Source of the DNA: Pseudonocardia nigra
GTDB taxonomy: Bacteria; Actinomycetota; Actinomycetes; Mycobacteriales; Pseudonocardiaceae
Assembly (NCBI RefSeq): GCF_019396355.1
Contig: NZ_JAHKRK010000002.1
Span: 62,001 to 126,000, forward strand
Direction of reading: 5' to 3'
DNA: 64,000 nucleotides
The notes below the pieces were generated by a model. That model searched no databases. It saw nothing but the letters and a program-made list of their open reading frames with translations, and was not told where the DNA came from. Positions 7,726 through 18,862 of this stretch are shown here, in pieces. Made by a program: the position numbers and the translations under genes. Position 1 is the stretch's first letter; each line of letters opens with the position of its first letter.

Positions 7726-8316
7726 GTGCAAGTTAGCTTGGACGATTACAGCTGGGGCGCGGCCGTCGCGACGGACCTCGTGAACACCGCCCCGGAGGTG
7801 CAGGTCACCCGCGGGGAGCAGCTCCCGGACGGGGCTGCCCTCGCGGCGTTCCTCGCCGAGCACGACGTGCACCCCGACGCGCTCGCCGACCGGCCGGCCA
7901 CGGCCGCGGACGTCGCCGCGGTGCACCGGCTGCGCGCCGACCTGCGCACACTGATCGAGTCACCGGATCCCGCGGACGCCGCTGCGCGGGCGGGTCGGCT
8001 CAGCGCGGCGGCGGGCGGGGGGCCGTTCCTCCAGATGGCTCCGGGCGGGCGCTGGCACTGGCACGTGTGCTCCCGCGGTGGGGGTGCGGCCGAGGAGCTC
8101 GCGCTGCTCACGGCGACCGCGCTGCAGGGCGTGCTGCGCACCCTCGGGCACGACCGCTTCCGGCAGTGCGCCGCACCCGACTGCACCGGGGTGTTCGTCG
8201 ACACCAGCCGCGCGGGACGCAGGCGCTACTGCGTTCCCGAGGTGTGCGGCAACCGCATCAACGTGGCCAACCACCGGGCGCGGCGCCGGGCGGCGCCCCC
8301 GGACCAGCGCGCCTGA
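7726..8316 (+). CDS. CGNR zinc-finger regulator (canonical)
   Basis: A 196-residue ABATE/CGNR family protein. The C-terminal finger is canonical: CAAPDCTGVF then YCVPEVCGNRINVANHRAR, where CGNR is followed by the basic tail. The N-terminal domain has the WGAAVATDLVNT and GRWHWHVCS segments of the family. The start is GTG 7726, with GGTAAGG just upstream. It is divergent from an MFS transporter that carries a nonsense codon. By family it should be a transcription regulator, probably of that transporter; if the transporter is truly dead the regulator may be relic or have other targets. Confidence 0.88.
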   Translation: MQVSLDDYSWGAAVATDLVNTAPEVQVTRGEQLPDGAALAAFLAEHDVHPDALADRPATAADVAAVHRLRADLRTLIESPDPADAAARAGRLSAAAGGGPFLQMAPGGRWHWHVCSRGGGAAEELALLTATALQGVLRTLGHDRFRQCAAPDCTGVFVDTSRAGRRRYCVPEVCGNRINVANHRARRRAAPPDQRA

Positions 8317-8396
8317 GCGGGTCGGTCGGAGCGACGGTCGCGGCGCCCGCGGCGTAGCATGCGGGCCGCACGCGCACGCCGGGATAACGTCGTGGC

Positions 8397-10212
8397 GTGA
8401 CGTCCCTGCTGCTGTCCCGCCGAGACTTGGACTTCCTGCTCCACGAGTGGCTCGACGCGGAGTCGCTCCTGGTGCGGCCGCGGTTCGCCGAGCACTCCCG
8501 CGGGACGTTCGACGCGGTGCTCGACCTGGCCGCCGAGGTCGCCGCCGAGCAGTTCGCCCCGCACAACAAGCGGGGCGACGCGGAGGAGCCGGTGTTCGAC
8601 GGGGAGCGCGTGCACCTCATCCCGGAGGTCCGGAAGGCGCTCGACGTGCTCGCGGGCACAGGGCTGATCGGCAGCAGCATGGACGAGTCGGTCGGTGGGA
8701 TGCAGCTGCCGCGCCTGCTGTCCACGGCGTGCTTCGCGTGGTTCCAGGCCGCCAACCCCGGCACGTGGGCCTACCCGTTCCTCACGATCGCCGCGGCGAA
8801 CCTGCTCGTCGCGCACGGCTCGCCGGAGCAGGTCGCGACGTTCGTCCGCCCGATGGTCGAGGGGCGCTTCCACGGCACGATGTGCCTGTCCGAGCCGCAG
8901 GCCGGGTCGTCGCTGGCCGACATCACCACGCGCGCGGAGCCCCAGGACGACGGCACCCACCGCGTGTACGGCACCAAGATGTGGATCTCCGCGGGCGAGC
9001 ACGAGCTGGGCGAGAACATCGTCCACCTGGTGCTGGCCAAGATCCCCGGCGGGCCGCCGGGGGTGAAGGGGATCTCACTGTTCGTCGTGCCGAAGTTCCT
9101 CGTGCAGGCGGACGGGGCGATCGGCGCGCGCAACGACGTGGTGCTCGCCGGGCTCAACCACAAGATGGGCTACCGCGGCACCACGAACACCGTGCTCAAC
9201 TTCGGCGAGGGCAGGCACACCCCCGGCGGCAGGCCGGGCGCGGTCGGGTACCTCGTCGGCGAGCAGCACCGCGGCCTCGCCGCGATGTTCCATATGATGA
9301 ACGAGGCGCGCGTCGGCGTCGGGGCGGGCGCGGCGGCGCTCGGCTACACCGGCTACCTCAAGTCGCTCGACTACGCGCGCACGCGGGCGCAGGGCCGGCC
9401 CGCCGACGTGGCGAAGGACCCGGGTGCACCTCCGGTCGCCATCGTCGAGCACCCGGACGTCCGCCGGATGCTGCTGGCGCAGAAGTGCTACGCGGAGGGC
9501 GCGCTCGCGCTGGTGCTGTACTGCGGCAGGTTGCTCGACGAGGAGGCGACGGCGGAGGCGGCCGGCGACCGCGAGGCCGCGCACCTGCTGCTGGACGTGC
9601 TCACGCCGATCGCGAAGAGCTGGCCGTCGCAGTGGTGCGTGGCCGCCAACGACCTGGCGATCCAGGTGCTCGGGCTACGGCTACACCCGCGAGTACGACG
9701 TGGAGCAGCACTACCGCGACAACCGGCTCAACCCGATCCACGAAGGCACCCACGGCATCCAGGGCCTGGACCTGCTCGGGCGCAAGGTCGTGATGTCCGG
9801 CGGCGCGGGGCTGCGGCTGCTGACCGCCACCATCGAGCGGGCGACGGCCAAGGCGCACGCCGCGGGCGGGGAGGCCGCCGAGCTGGCCGCGCAGCTGCAG
9901 ACCGCACTCGACCGCCTCGTCGCGGTCACCGTGCGGATCCACGGCGCAGTCGACGCTCACAGCGCGGCCGACGACCGGGCCCGGCTGGCCAACGCCTCGA
10001 TCTACCTGGAGGCCGCCGGACACGTCGTGCTGGCCTGGATCTGGCTGGAGCAGTACCTCGCGTGCGCGGGGCGCGACGAGCCGTTCCACCAGGGCAAGCG
10101 GCAGGCCACGCGGTTCTTCTTCCGCTACGAGCTGCCCCGCACGGGACCGCAGCTGGACCTGCTCGACGCGCTGGACCGCACCACGGTGGAGACCGACCCG
10201 GCCTGGCTCTGA
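8397..10212 (+). pseudogene. Acyl-CoA dehydrogenase with C-terminal extension, frameshifted
   Basis: A roughly 605-residue acyl-CoA dehydrogenase of the large class that has an extra C-terminal domain (PF12806 type). The N-terminal part (GTG 8397 onward) holds CLSEPQAGSSLADI and KMWISAGEH; the second part, in the +1 frame, holds YGYTREYDVEQHYRDNRLNP and HEGTHGIQGLDLLGRK. The break is at about 9672-9676, where a conserved GGYGYT motif should follow VL: two bases (GG) seem to be missing. The unbroken frame would read on to 10394 with nonsense. Either the gene is inactive or the assembly has a homopolymer-like error. It stands alone, convergent with the YceI gene. Confidence 0.85.
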
Positions 10213-10219
10213 GCCCTGC

Positions 10220-11026
10220 TCAGGAGCGGCAGGCCTGGATGTCGATCTCGATCCGCAGGGTCCGCCCGACCGCCAGCACCCCGGCGAGCACCGACTGGTT
10301 CCAGCTGATCGCGAAGTCGTCCCGGGAGATCTCCGCGGACGCCGAGAAGGCCGCCCGCACCCCGCCGAACAGGTCCGGACCGGTGCCCCGGTAGACCACA
10401 TGCAGCGGGACCGGCGCGCTCACGTCCTTGAGCGTGAGCACGCCCTCGAGCGTCCAGTGCTCCCCGTCGAGCCGCCGCAACCCCTCGCTCTTGTAGCGGA
10501 TCTCCGGATGGCGGGCGACGTCGAGGAAGTCGGCGCTGCGCAGGTGCGCGTCGCGGTCCGGGTCGTCGGAGTCGACGCCGGCCGGGTCCATCGTCACCTC
10601 CACCGAGCTGCCCTCGAGCGGGTCGGCCACCACGATCTGCCCGGCGAAGCGGCGCAACCTGCCGTGGATCCGGCTCATCCCCAGGTGCAGGGCGCTGACC
10701 CGGATGCTCGAGTGCTGCGGGTCGATGTCCCAGGTGCCCGGCGCGGGCAGGACCGTGCCGCCCGCCCGGGCCAGCGGCACCACGCCGAGCGGGGTGATCC
10801 GACCGTCGGCCACGGTGATCGTCCTGGCCGCCGGGTCGTGTCCGGGCGCGGCGACCACCAGCGTGTACGCTCCGGGAGCCAGCCCGTCGAGCAGGAAGTG
10901 CCCGTCGTCGCCGCTGACGGTGCGGGCACCCTGCCCGCCCGCACCGTCGACCGCGGTGAGCGTGCCGCCGCCGACCGGCCAGCCGTCCGGGGTGGTGAGC
11001 CTGCCCGTGACCGCGCCCCCGGTCAT
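10220..11026 (-). CDS. YceI family protein with N-terminal carboxypeptidase-regulatory-like domain
   Basis: A 268-residue protein. Residues about 1-85 form a carboxypeptidase-regulatory-like (prealbumin/CNA-B type) beta-sandwich: VTGRLTTPDGWPV, GHFLLDGLAPGAYTLVV. Residues about 90-268 form a YceI lipocalin-like domain: GTWDIDPQHSSIRVSALHLG, DSDDPDRDAHLRSADFLDVA, WTLEGVLTLKDVS. YceI proteins bind isoprenoid-like lipids. No signal peptide is visible, so it is probably cytosolic. The preferred start is ATG 11026; the frame is open to 11146 through the tandem repeat. It follows the exporter fusion gene that carries three more copies of the same sandwich, and the two are probably one transcript. 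Confidence 0.85.
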   Translation of the reverse strand: MTGGAVTGRLTTPDGWPVGGGTLTAVDGAGGQGARTVSGDDGHFLLDGLAPGAYTLVVAAPGHDPAARTITVADGRITPLGVVPLARAGGTVLPAPGTWDIDPQHSSIRVSALHLGMSRIHGRLRRFAGQIVVADPLEGSSVEVTMDPAGVDSDDPDRDAHLRSADFLDVARHPEIRYKSEGLRRLDGEHWTLEGVLTLKDVSAPVPLHVVYRGTGPDLFGGVRAAFSASAEISRDDFAISWNQSVLAGVLAVGRTLRIEIDIQACRS

Positions 11027-11176
11027 CGCACGGCCTCGCTGGCGCTCGGCCGGCGCTTCGCGCAGGCACTGTGTTGATGACTCGCACGCTGACGCTCGCT
11101 CATCGCACGGCCTCGCTGGCGCTCGGCCGGCGCTTCGCGCAGGCACTGTGTTGATGACTCGCTCGCTGACGCTCGC

Positions 11177-11177
<1 letters not shown>
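11024..11177. repeat. Two tandem 77-base repeats at a gene junction
   Basis: Units 11024-11100 and 11101-11177 are identical except for one base (CTCGCA against CTCGCT), and a partial third copy (CATCGCAGG) begins at 11178. On the minus strand each unit begins with ATGAGCGAGCG and ends with ATG, so the exporter stop is an ATGA overlap with the first ATG, and each unit could encode a 26-residue mini-ORF ending in another ATGA. Because 77 is not a multiple of three, each copy shifts the frame. The last ATG starts the YceI gene. Confidence 0.9.
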
Positions 11178-13807
<2,630 letters not shown>

Positions 13808-13866
13808 GTCCGTCTCCTCGGGCACAGATGGGGTGGGTGGTGCGGGTCGGGGCTCCGTTGCCCGGG

Positions 13867-14346
13867 TCACGAGGCCGGCTGGGGCGCCCGCAGGACGGGT
13901 TGGCTCCGTTCGGTCACCGCGTGGTGCAGGTCGTGAACCAGCTGGTCGAGCCGGGCGACGAGGTGGGCCACCTCGGTGTCGTCCCAGTCGCCGAGTGCCT
14001 CGGCCACCCAGCGGGCGCGCAGGGCGCGGTACTCGGCGAGGGCGACGTGGCCGGCCTCGGAGACGGCGAGCAGCTGCGCCCGGCCGTCGGCGGGGTCGGG
14101 GCGGCGCGTCACGAGGCCGAGCTGCTCGAGCGCCGCCACCTGCCGGCTCACCACCGAGGGGTCGACCTCGAGGTGCGCGGCGACCTGCCCGAGCCGCTGC
14201 TCCCCCTCGCGGGCGAGCAGGCTGAGCACCGCAACGGTCCACGCGGGCAGGTCCTCCTCCAGGGGGATCTGGCGGGCGGTCCGGCTCGCGCGCACGATCG
14301 TGCGGAGGACGTCCAGCAGCTCGTCTGCGGTGGCCGCGGTGATCAC
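13867..14346 (-). CDS. MarR family transcriptional regulator
   Basis: A 159-residue MarR winged-helix protein: recognition helix region DPSVVSRQVAALEQLGLV and wing DPADGRAQLLAVSEAG at residues about 60-95. It ends 59 bases before the start of the DHA2 exporter fusion and is most likely its repressor. An inverted repeat (14362-14376) sits just upstream of its ATG 14346, as expected for autoregulation. MarR proteins typically release DNA on binding phenolic or other hydrophobic ligands; the ligand here is unknown. Confidence 0.9.
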   Translation of the reverse strand: MITAATADELLDVLRTIVRASRTARQIPLEEDLPAWTVAVLSLLAREGEQRLGQVAAHLEVDPSVVSRQVAALEQLGLVTRRPDPADGRAQLLAVSEAGHVALAEYRALRARWVAEALGDWDDTEVAHLVARLDQLVHDLHHAVTERSQPVLRAPQPAS

Positions 14347-14361
14347 AGCACCTCCCAGTTG

Positions 14362-14376
14362 GTTGCTACCAGCAAC
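14362..14376. promoter_or_regulatory. Probable MarR operator
   Basis: GTTGCT-ACC-AGCAAC is a perfect inverted repeat 16 bases upstream of the MarR start. A further AGTTAGTTGG lies just beyond (14384-14393), giving repeated AGTTG half-sites. Placement and size fit a MarR-dimer site; binding is inferred. Confidence 0.5.
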
Positions 14377-14444
14377 TATACTCAGTTAGTTGGCCTCTAC
14401 AACTTGTGGGGTCTGTGCAGTGCCTCACGGCGCCCCGAACGACA

Positions 14445-14489
14445 GGAAAGCCACGTTCCCGACGTCGAGCGACAGGAACATGGCTTTCC
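14445..14489. terminator. Hairpin with AAAGCCAC core
   Basis: Fifteen-base arms at 14445-14459 and 14475-14489 pair with a single mismatch around a 15-base loop. The hairpin lies after the DapA-like gene that ends at 14509 on the minus strand and just before the MarR promoter, so it is probably that operon's terminator. Like the hairpins at 20237 and 48681 it contains the sequence AAAGCCA(C/T) and lacks a T-tract. Confidence 0.6.
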
Positions 14490-14508
14490 GGACAGCCGGT
14501 CGCGCGGG

Positions 14509-15441
14509 TCAGGCGGCCAGCAGCTCCGGGACGGCCGCGACGGCCGCCGCACGCAGGGCCGGGACCGCCGCCTCGTCGACGGACGCGTGCGGCCACCGCA
14601 CCCGCGTGCCGATCGGCGCCCATCCCCCGATCGCCGCGAGGGTCTTGTCCAGCGCCGGGTCGCTGTAGCCCGCGCGGGCCAGCGGCGCGATGTGCGCGTC
14701 CAGGAAATCCCGCAGCCTGCGCTCGAGGTCGAGCGCCGCCTCCGGGTCGGTGCACATCTGCTCGTACCAGCGCACCGCGCGCGCCGGGTTCAGGCAGGCC
14801 ACGTTGGAGTACGCGCCCGCCGCGCCCCGCCGGTGCCCCGACGCCAGCGTGTGCCCGGCGACGAACACCGCGAGGCGCCCGCCCACGGCGTCGGCCATCC
14901 GCGCGTACCAGTCGTCGTCCCCACCGGGGACCTTCACGCCGACGAGGGTGGGCACCGCCGCGGCGAGCCGCCCGAACAGCTCGGGCTCCAGCCGGGTCTT
15001 CGCGTACGGCGGGTTGTAGAGCACGAGCGGCACGCCGTCGGCGACGGCGGCCATCCGATCGACGGCGGCCAGCACCTCGTCGGGGCGCAGTGGCAACCAG
15101 TCCGGCAGCACCACCTGGATCGCGCCGGGCCGCAACGTGGCGGCCCGCCGGATCCGCTGCAGGGACAGCTGGCCGCTCGGGTGGCTCGCCCCGAGCTGGA
15201 ACGCCACCCCCGCCGCGGAGCAGCGCTCGGCGACGAGCACGTGCAGTGCGTCGTACTCCGCCTCGTCGAGCGTGTGGAACTCCCCCGCCGTGCCGTTGGT
15301 GTAGACCCCGGCGACGCCGGCGCCGAGCACGTGGTCGAGCGCCCGGCCCAGCCGGTCGGAGTCGATGCTCTCGTCGGGGCGGATCGGCAGCAGCACGGTC
15401 GCCCAGACCCCGCGGAGCTCACCGGCGCTGAGCGGCCGCAC
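14509..15441 (-). CDS. DapA/NAL-superfamily lyase or aldolase (first)
   Basis: A 310-residue TIM-barrel of the dihydrodipicolinate synthase/N-acetylneuraminate lyase superfamily, which makes a Schiff base between a lysine and a 2-keto acid. The lysine is K170 in VGVKVPGG and the assisting tyrosine is Y142 in LYNPPY; the pyruvate-binding loop reads NGTAGEF (normally GTTGE). GTG 15441 is three bases after the stop of the GntR gene. It is the last gene of the sugar-transport operon, and with its homologue at 16134 suggests breakdown of a 2-keto-3-deoxy sugar acid or sialic-acid-like sugar rather than lysine synthesis. Confidence 0.85.
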   Translation of the reverse strand: MRPLSAGELRGVWATVLLPIRPDESIDSDRLGRALDHVLGAGVAGVYTNGTAGEFHTLDEAEYDALHVLVAERCSAAGVAFQLGASHPSGQLSLQRIRRAATLRPGAIQVVLPDWLPLRPDEVLAAVDRMAAVADGVPLVLYNPPYAKTRLEPELFGRLAAAVPTLVGVKVPGGDDDWYARMADAVGGRLAVFVAGHTLASGHRRGAAGAYSNVACLNPARAVRWYEQMCTDPEAALDLERRLRDFLDAHIAPLARAGYSDPALDKTLAAIGGWAPIGTRVRWPHASVDEAAVPALRAAAVAAVPELLAA

Positions 15442-15444
15442 CCG

Positions 15445-16137
15445 CTACCCCGCGTCCGACTCGCGGGGCCGCAGCAGCGCCGCCCTGGCCCGGATGTCGT
15501 CGAAGTGCTGCTGCATGGCGGCGATGCTCGCCTCGGCGTCGCGCTTCTGCAGCGCCCGGATGATCTGCAGGTGCACCGTGCCCCGACCGCCCTCCGGCGG
15601 CACCGGGATCGCGTCGCCGAGCCGGGTGAACAGCTCCCAGAAGACCTCGATGAGGTTGTCGACCAGCGGGTTGCCCAGTGCGCGGTAGAGCAGCAGGTGG
15701 AACTGCTTGTCCACCTCGGCGATCGACTCCCCCCGCGACTCCAGGGCGGTCATGGCGTCGGCGAGGCGGGCGCACTCGGCGAGCTCGGGCTGGGGGTTGC
15801 GGCGGGCGACGGCGGGCATCAGGCCCACCTCCATCGCCTCGCGGGCGGTGAGGATCTCCTCCAGCGCGGTGCCCGACGCGGCCAACCCGTAGGGCAGCTG
15901 CTCGATGAGCGGGCGGAAGGAGAACGCCGAGACGAACAGGCCGTTGCCCCGGCGGGCCTCGATCACCCCGAGGGTCTGCAGGCTCCGGGTGGCCTCGCGC
16001 AGCGACAGCCTGCTCACCCCGAGCTGCGCGGCGAGGGTGGCCTCGGGGGGCAGCCGGTCGCCCGGCCCCAGCCCGGCCTCGGTGATGAAGTCCCGCAGCC
16101 TCGCCTGGGCCTCGAGGTAGATCAGGCTCTTGGTCAT
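15445..16137 (-). CDS. FadR/GntR family transcriptional regulator
   Basis: A 230-residue regulator. An N-terminal winged helix (LPPEATLAAQLGVSRLSLREATRSLQTLGVIEARRGNGLFV, residues about 28-68) is followed by an all-helical FCD-type ligand domain with the metal-binding His/Asp pattern (DKQFHLLLYRALGN; HLQIIRALQKRD). Its ATG overlaps the stop of the upstream aldolase gene as ATGA. Being embedded in the ABC-transporter/aldolase operon, it most likely represses that operon, with the palindrome at 20161-20176 as its site. FCD ligands are usually small organic or sugar acids. Confidence 0.88.
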   Translation of the reverse strand: MTKSLIYLEAQARLRDFITEAGLGPGDRLPPEATLAAQLGVSRLSLREATRSLQTLGVIEARRGNGLFVSAFSFRPLIEQLPYGLAASGTALEEILTAREAMEVGLMPAVARRNPQPELAECARLADAMTALESRGESIAEVDKQFHLLLYRALGNPLVDNLIEVFWELFTRLGDAIPVPPEGGRGTVHLQIIRALQKRDAEASIAAMQQHFDDIRARAALLRPRESDAG

Positions 16138-17039
16138 CGCGCTCCCTCGCCGGTCGCCGCCCGGATCGACGCGGCGAGTTCGCCCACCTTGGCACGGTCG
16201 GCAGCGGTGAGGCGGCCCCACGGCGAGCGGGCGGGCCCGGCGTCCGGACCGAGCTCGTTCAGGATCGCCTTGATGAAGCCGATGCCGCCGTGCGCCCCGG
16301 CAGCCAGCGCGAGCTCCCGGAACGGCGCGTGCAGCCGGTAGGCCCCGGCGGCGTCCCCGCGGTGGAATGCCTCGGCGACGGCGTGGGCGAGCGGGGCCAT
16401 GCCGTTGTAGAGGCTCCCGATCACCCGGTCGACGCCGCAGGCGAGCGCCGCGGGCAGCAGCTCGTCCTTGCCGAAGTAGACCCCGAGTTCGGGCGCGCGC
16501 GAGCGGGTGCGCTCGAGCTCGAGCAGGTCGCCGTCGGTGAACTTCACCGCGGCGAGGGTGGGCACCGCCTCCGCGAGCGCGGCGACCACATCGCCCGCCC
16601 GGTACGCGGACCGGGTCATGCTCGGGATGTGGTAGTAGCCGAACGGCGTGGCGGGCGCGGCCGCGGCGATGTCGGCGAGGTGCCCCACCAGCGCGTCGAG
16701 CGTCGAGGCGTCGCCGTAGTAGGGCCCGACGGCAGCCACGAGGTCGGCCCCGCAGGCCTCGGCGTGCGCCGCGAGCTGCTGCGCCTGCGCCACGTCGGAG
16801 TGGCCGACGTGCACCCCGAGCCGCAGCCCGTCCGGGCGCGCGTCGCGCCACGCCTCCACCAGGGACGTGCGCTCGGCGCCGTCCATCGCGCTGAACTCGC
16901 CCGTTGTGCCGGCGACGAAGGCGCCGGTGACTCCCGTCGCGTGCAGGTGGGCGGCCTGGGCCGGGACGACGTCCAGGGCGAGCTTCCCGTCGGCGGCGAA
17001 CGGGGTGGGGGTGGCGGCCCAGATCTCGAGCTGCGGCAT
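16134..17039 (-). CDS. DapA/NAL-superfamily lyase or aldolase (second)
   Basis: A 301-residue member of the same superfamily as 14509-15441. The loop GTTGEF is canonical (residues about 44-49), the Schiff-base lysine is K166 in LAAVKFTDGD, and a tyrosine pair GYYHIP at about 134-139 provides the catalytic Tyr. The two aldolases are clearly diverged and are separated by the regulator gene, so they are probably specialised for different substrates or steps. ATG 17039 has GGAAGGA upstream. The sugar-permease gene ends 30 bases before it. Confidence 0.85.
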   Translation of the reverse strand: MPQLEIWAATPTPFAADGKLALDVVPAQAAHLHATGVTGAFVAGTTGEFSAMDGAERTSLVEAWRDARPDGLRLGVHVGHSDVAQAQQLAAHAEACGADLVAAVGPYYGDASTLDALVGHLADIAAAAPATPFGYYHIPSMTRSAYRAGDVVAALAEAVPTLAAVKFTDGDLLELERTRSRAPELGVYFGKDELLPAALACGVDRVIGSLYNGMAPLAHAVAEAFHRGDAAGAYRLHAPFRELALAAGAHGGIGFIKAILNELGPDAGPARSPWGRLTAADRAKVGELAASIRAATGEGAR

Positions 17040-17068
17040 GCGGGGGTGGTCCTTCCCTGGGGAGGCGG

Positions 17069-17908
17069 TCAGCCTTTGGTGGCGCCGTCGGTCAGGCCGG
17101 CGACGATGTAGCGCTGGAGCAGGACGAACAGCACGATCACGGGCACTGCGACGACCGCCGAGACGGCCATCAGCTCGTTCCAGCGGGTGCCGAAGGCGTT
17201 GGTGAGCTTGGCGATCACCACGGTGACCGGCTGGATCTCGTCGCTGGTCGCGAGGGCGAGCCCGAAGACGAACTCGCCCCACGCACCGAGGAAGCTGACG
17301 ACGGCCACCGTGATCACCCCCGGGCCGCTGACCGGCAGTGCGACCCGGGCGAACGCGCCGAACGTGGAGCAGCCGTCCACGCGCGCGGCCTCCAGCACCT
17401 CGCCGGGGACCGACAGGAAGTACGGCCGCAGGATCGTGATGGCCAGCGGGACGGCGAGCGAGCAGTTCGCCACGATCAGCCCGAGGTAGGTGTTCACCAG
17501 GCCGGCCCGCCCGAACAGCACGAACATCGGCAGTGCCAGGTTGACCGACGGGATCATCTGCACCACGAGGAACAGCAGCAGCGCAGGCGTGACGAACCGG
17601 ATCCGCAGCCGGGCGAGCGCGTACGCGGCCGGCACCGCGACGAGCAGGGTGAGCAGCGTCGTCCCGGTGGCGATGATCGCGGTGTTGGTCAGGCCCCTGG
17701 CGATGTCGGGATCGGAGAACACCGCATCGCGGTAGGCCGCGAGCGTCGGCGGCGCGGGCACCAGGGCGGGCGGCCGCGCGAAGACGTCGGCCTGCGCCTT
17801 GAACGACGTGTTGAGCATCCAGTAGACGGGCAGCAGGTAGACCGCGGTGACGGCCACCGCGACCACCGTCCGGGCCCGCTCGCCCCGCGGCACGCGCAGG
17901 CCGGTCAT
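17069..17908 (-). CDS. CUT1-type sugar ABC transporter permease (MalG-like)
   Basis: A 279-residue inner-membrane permease of the MalG family with six predicted TM segments. The EAA loop that contacts the ATPase is visible as EVLEAARVDGCSTFGAFARVALP (about residues 185-207), and the N-terminal segment YLLPVYWMLNTSFKA is typical. Its ATG overlaps the stop of the MalF-like gene (ATGA). No ATP-binding subunit is encoded in this operon; in actinomycetes CUT1 importers often share an MsiK-type ATPase encoded elsewhere. Confidence 0.92.
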   Translation of the reverse strand: MTGLRVPRGERARTVVAVAVTAVYLLPVYWMLNTSFKAQADVFARPPALVPAPPTLAAYRDAVFSDPDIARGLTNTAIIATGTTLLTLLVAVPAAYALARLRIRFVTPALLLFLVVQMIPSVNLALPMFVLFGRAGLVNTYLGLIVANCSLAVPLAITILRPYFLSVPGEVLEAARVDGCSTFGAFARVALPVSGPGVITVAVVSFLGAWGEFVFGLALATSDEIQPVTVVIAKLTNAFGTRWNELMAVSAVVAVPVIVLFVLLQRYIVAGLTDGATKG

Positions 17909-18846
17909 GCCGCCTCCTCCCGACGCAGGGAACGGAAGTAGAAGATCGACAGGATCAGCGGCACCAGCAGCATGACCGTCGTCGCCACCGCAGCGGTGTC
18001 GTAGCGGCGGAACTCGAAGGCCTCCTGGTAGGCGTAGAGCGGCAGCGTGAGCGTGGCGCCGCCCGGCCCGCCGCCGGTCATCAGGTAGACCGTGTCGAAC
18101 GTCTTGAACGCGAAGATGAAGATCAGCAGCATCACGGTGATGCTCACCGGGCGCAGCGCGGGCAGCGTGACCCATCGGAACTGCTGCCAGGCGTTCGCGC
18201 CGTCGATCCGCGCCGCCTCGTAGAGCATCGACGGCACGCTCTGCAGCCCGGCGACCAACAGGATCATCGCGAACGGCGCGAAGCTCCACGCGGTGCCGAC
18301 GATCACCGACACGAGCGCCGGGCCGGGCCGGCCGAGCCAGAACACGTCCTGGTCGATCAGGCCGAGCCCGCGCAGCGCGGCGTTGAGCAGCCCATAACTG
18401 CCATCCAGCAGCCAGCGCCAGACGTTGGCCCCGACCACCGTCGGCAGGATCCAGGCCAGCAGCAGCAGCGCCCGCATGACGTTGCGCCCGCGGAACTCGC
18501 GCACGAACAGCAGCGCCAGCGCGAGCCCGCCCACGTAGGTGAGCGTGACGGTGCCGACGGTGTAGGCGAGCGAGAGGTACAGCGCCCGCCAGAACTCCGG
18601 GCGGCCGAACTGGTCGGCGAAGTTGGCGAACCCGACCCACTCCGCGCCGCCGTCCACGATCTCCCGCAGGCCGACGTCCTGGAAGGCCTGGACGACGTTG
18701 TAGACCAGCGGGTAGATCACCGTGACGGCGACGAAGACCACCGCGGGCAGCAGGAACAGGTGGTTCATCCCGTTCCCGGCGCGGCGGCGCCGCCCACCCC
18801 TGCCGTGGGTGGGCAACTCCGTCCGCTGCTCGAGGACAGCGGTCAT
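17905..18846 (-). CDS. CUT1-type sugar ABC transporter permease (MalF-like)
   Basis: A 313-residue permease. After a basic N-terminus, TM1 reads HLFLLPAVVFVAVTVIYPLVYNV; the ATPase-contacting EAA loop is YEAARIDGANAWQQFRWVTLP at about residues 213-233. ATG 18846 lies 16 bases after the binding-protein gene stop. It forms the transport channel with the MalG-like partner downstream. Substrate is inferred from the neighbouring aldolases to be a sugar or sugar acid. Confidence 0.92.
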   Translation of the reverse strand: MTAVLEQRTELPTHGRGGRRRRAGNGMNHLFLLPAVVFVAVTVIYPLVYNVVQAFQDVGLREIVDGGAEWVGFANFADQFGRPEFWRALYLSLAYTVGTVTLTYVGGLALALLFVREFRGRNVMRALLLLAWILPTVVGANVWRWLLDGSYGLLNAALRGLGLIDQDVFWLGRPGPALVSVIVGTAWSFAPFAMILLVAGLQSVPSMLYEAARIDGANAWQQFRWVTLPALRPVSITVMLLIFIFAFKTFDTVYLMTGGGPGGATLTLPLYAYQEAFEFRRYDTAAVATTVMLLVPLILSIFYFRSLRREEAA

Positions 18847-18862
18847 GGCGTCCTCCGGGCGG

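Noticed and set aside
13808-14242. N-terminal extension of the exporter to 1021 residues
   Set aside because: It would overlap the MarR gene on the same strand and is Arg/Ala-rich without family match; TTG 13807 has a proper ribosome site.
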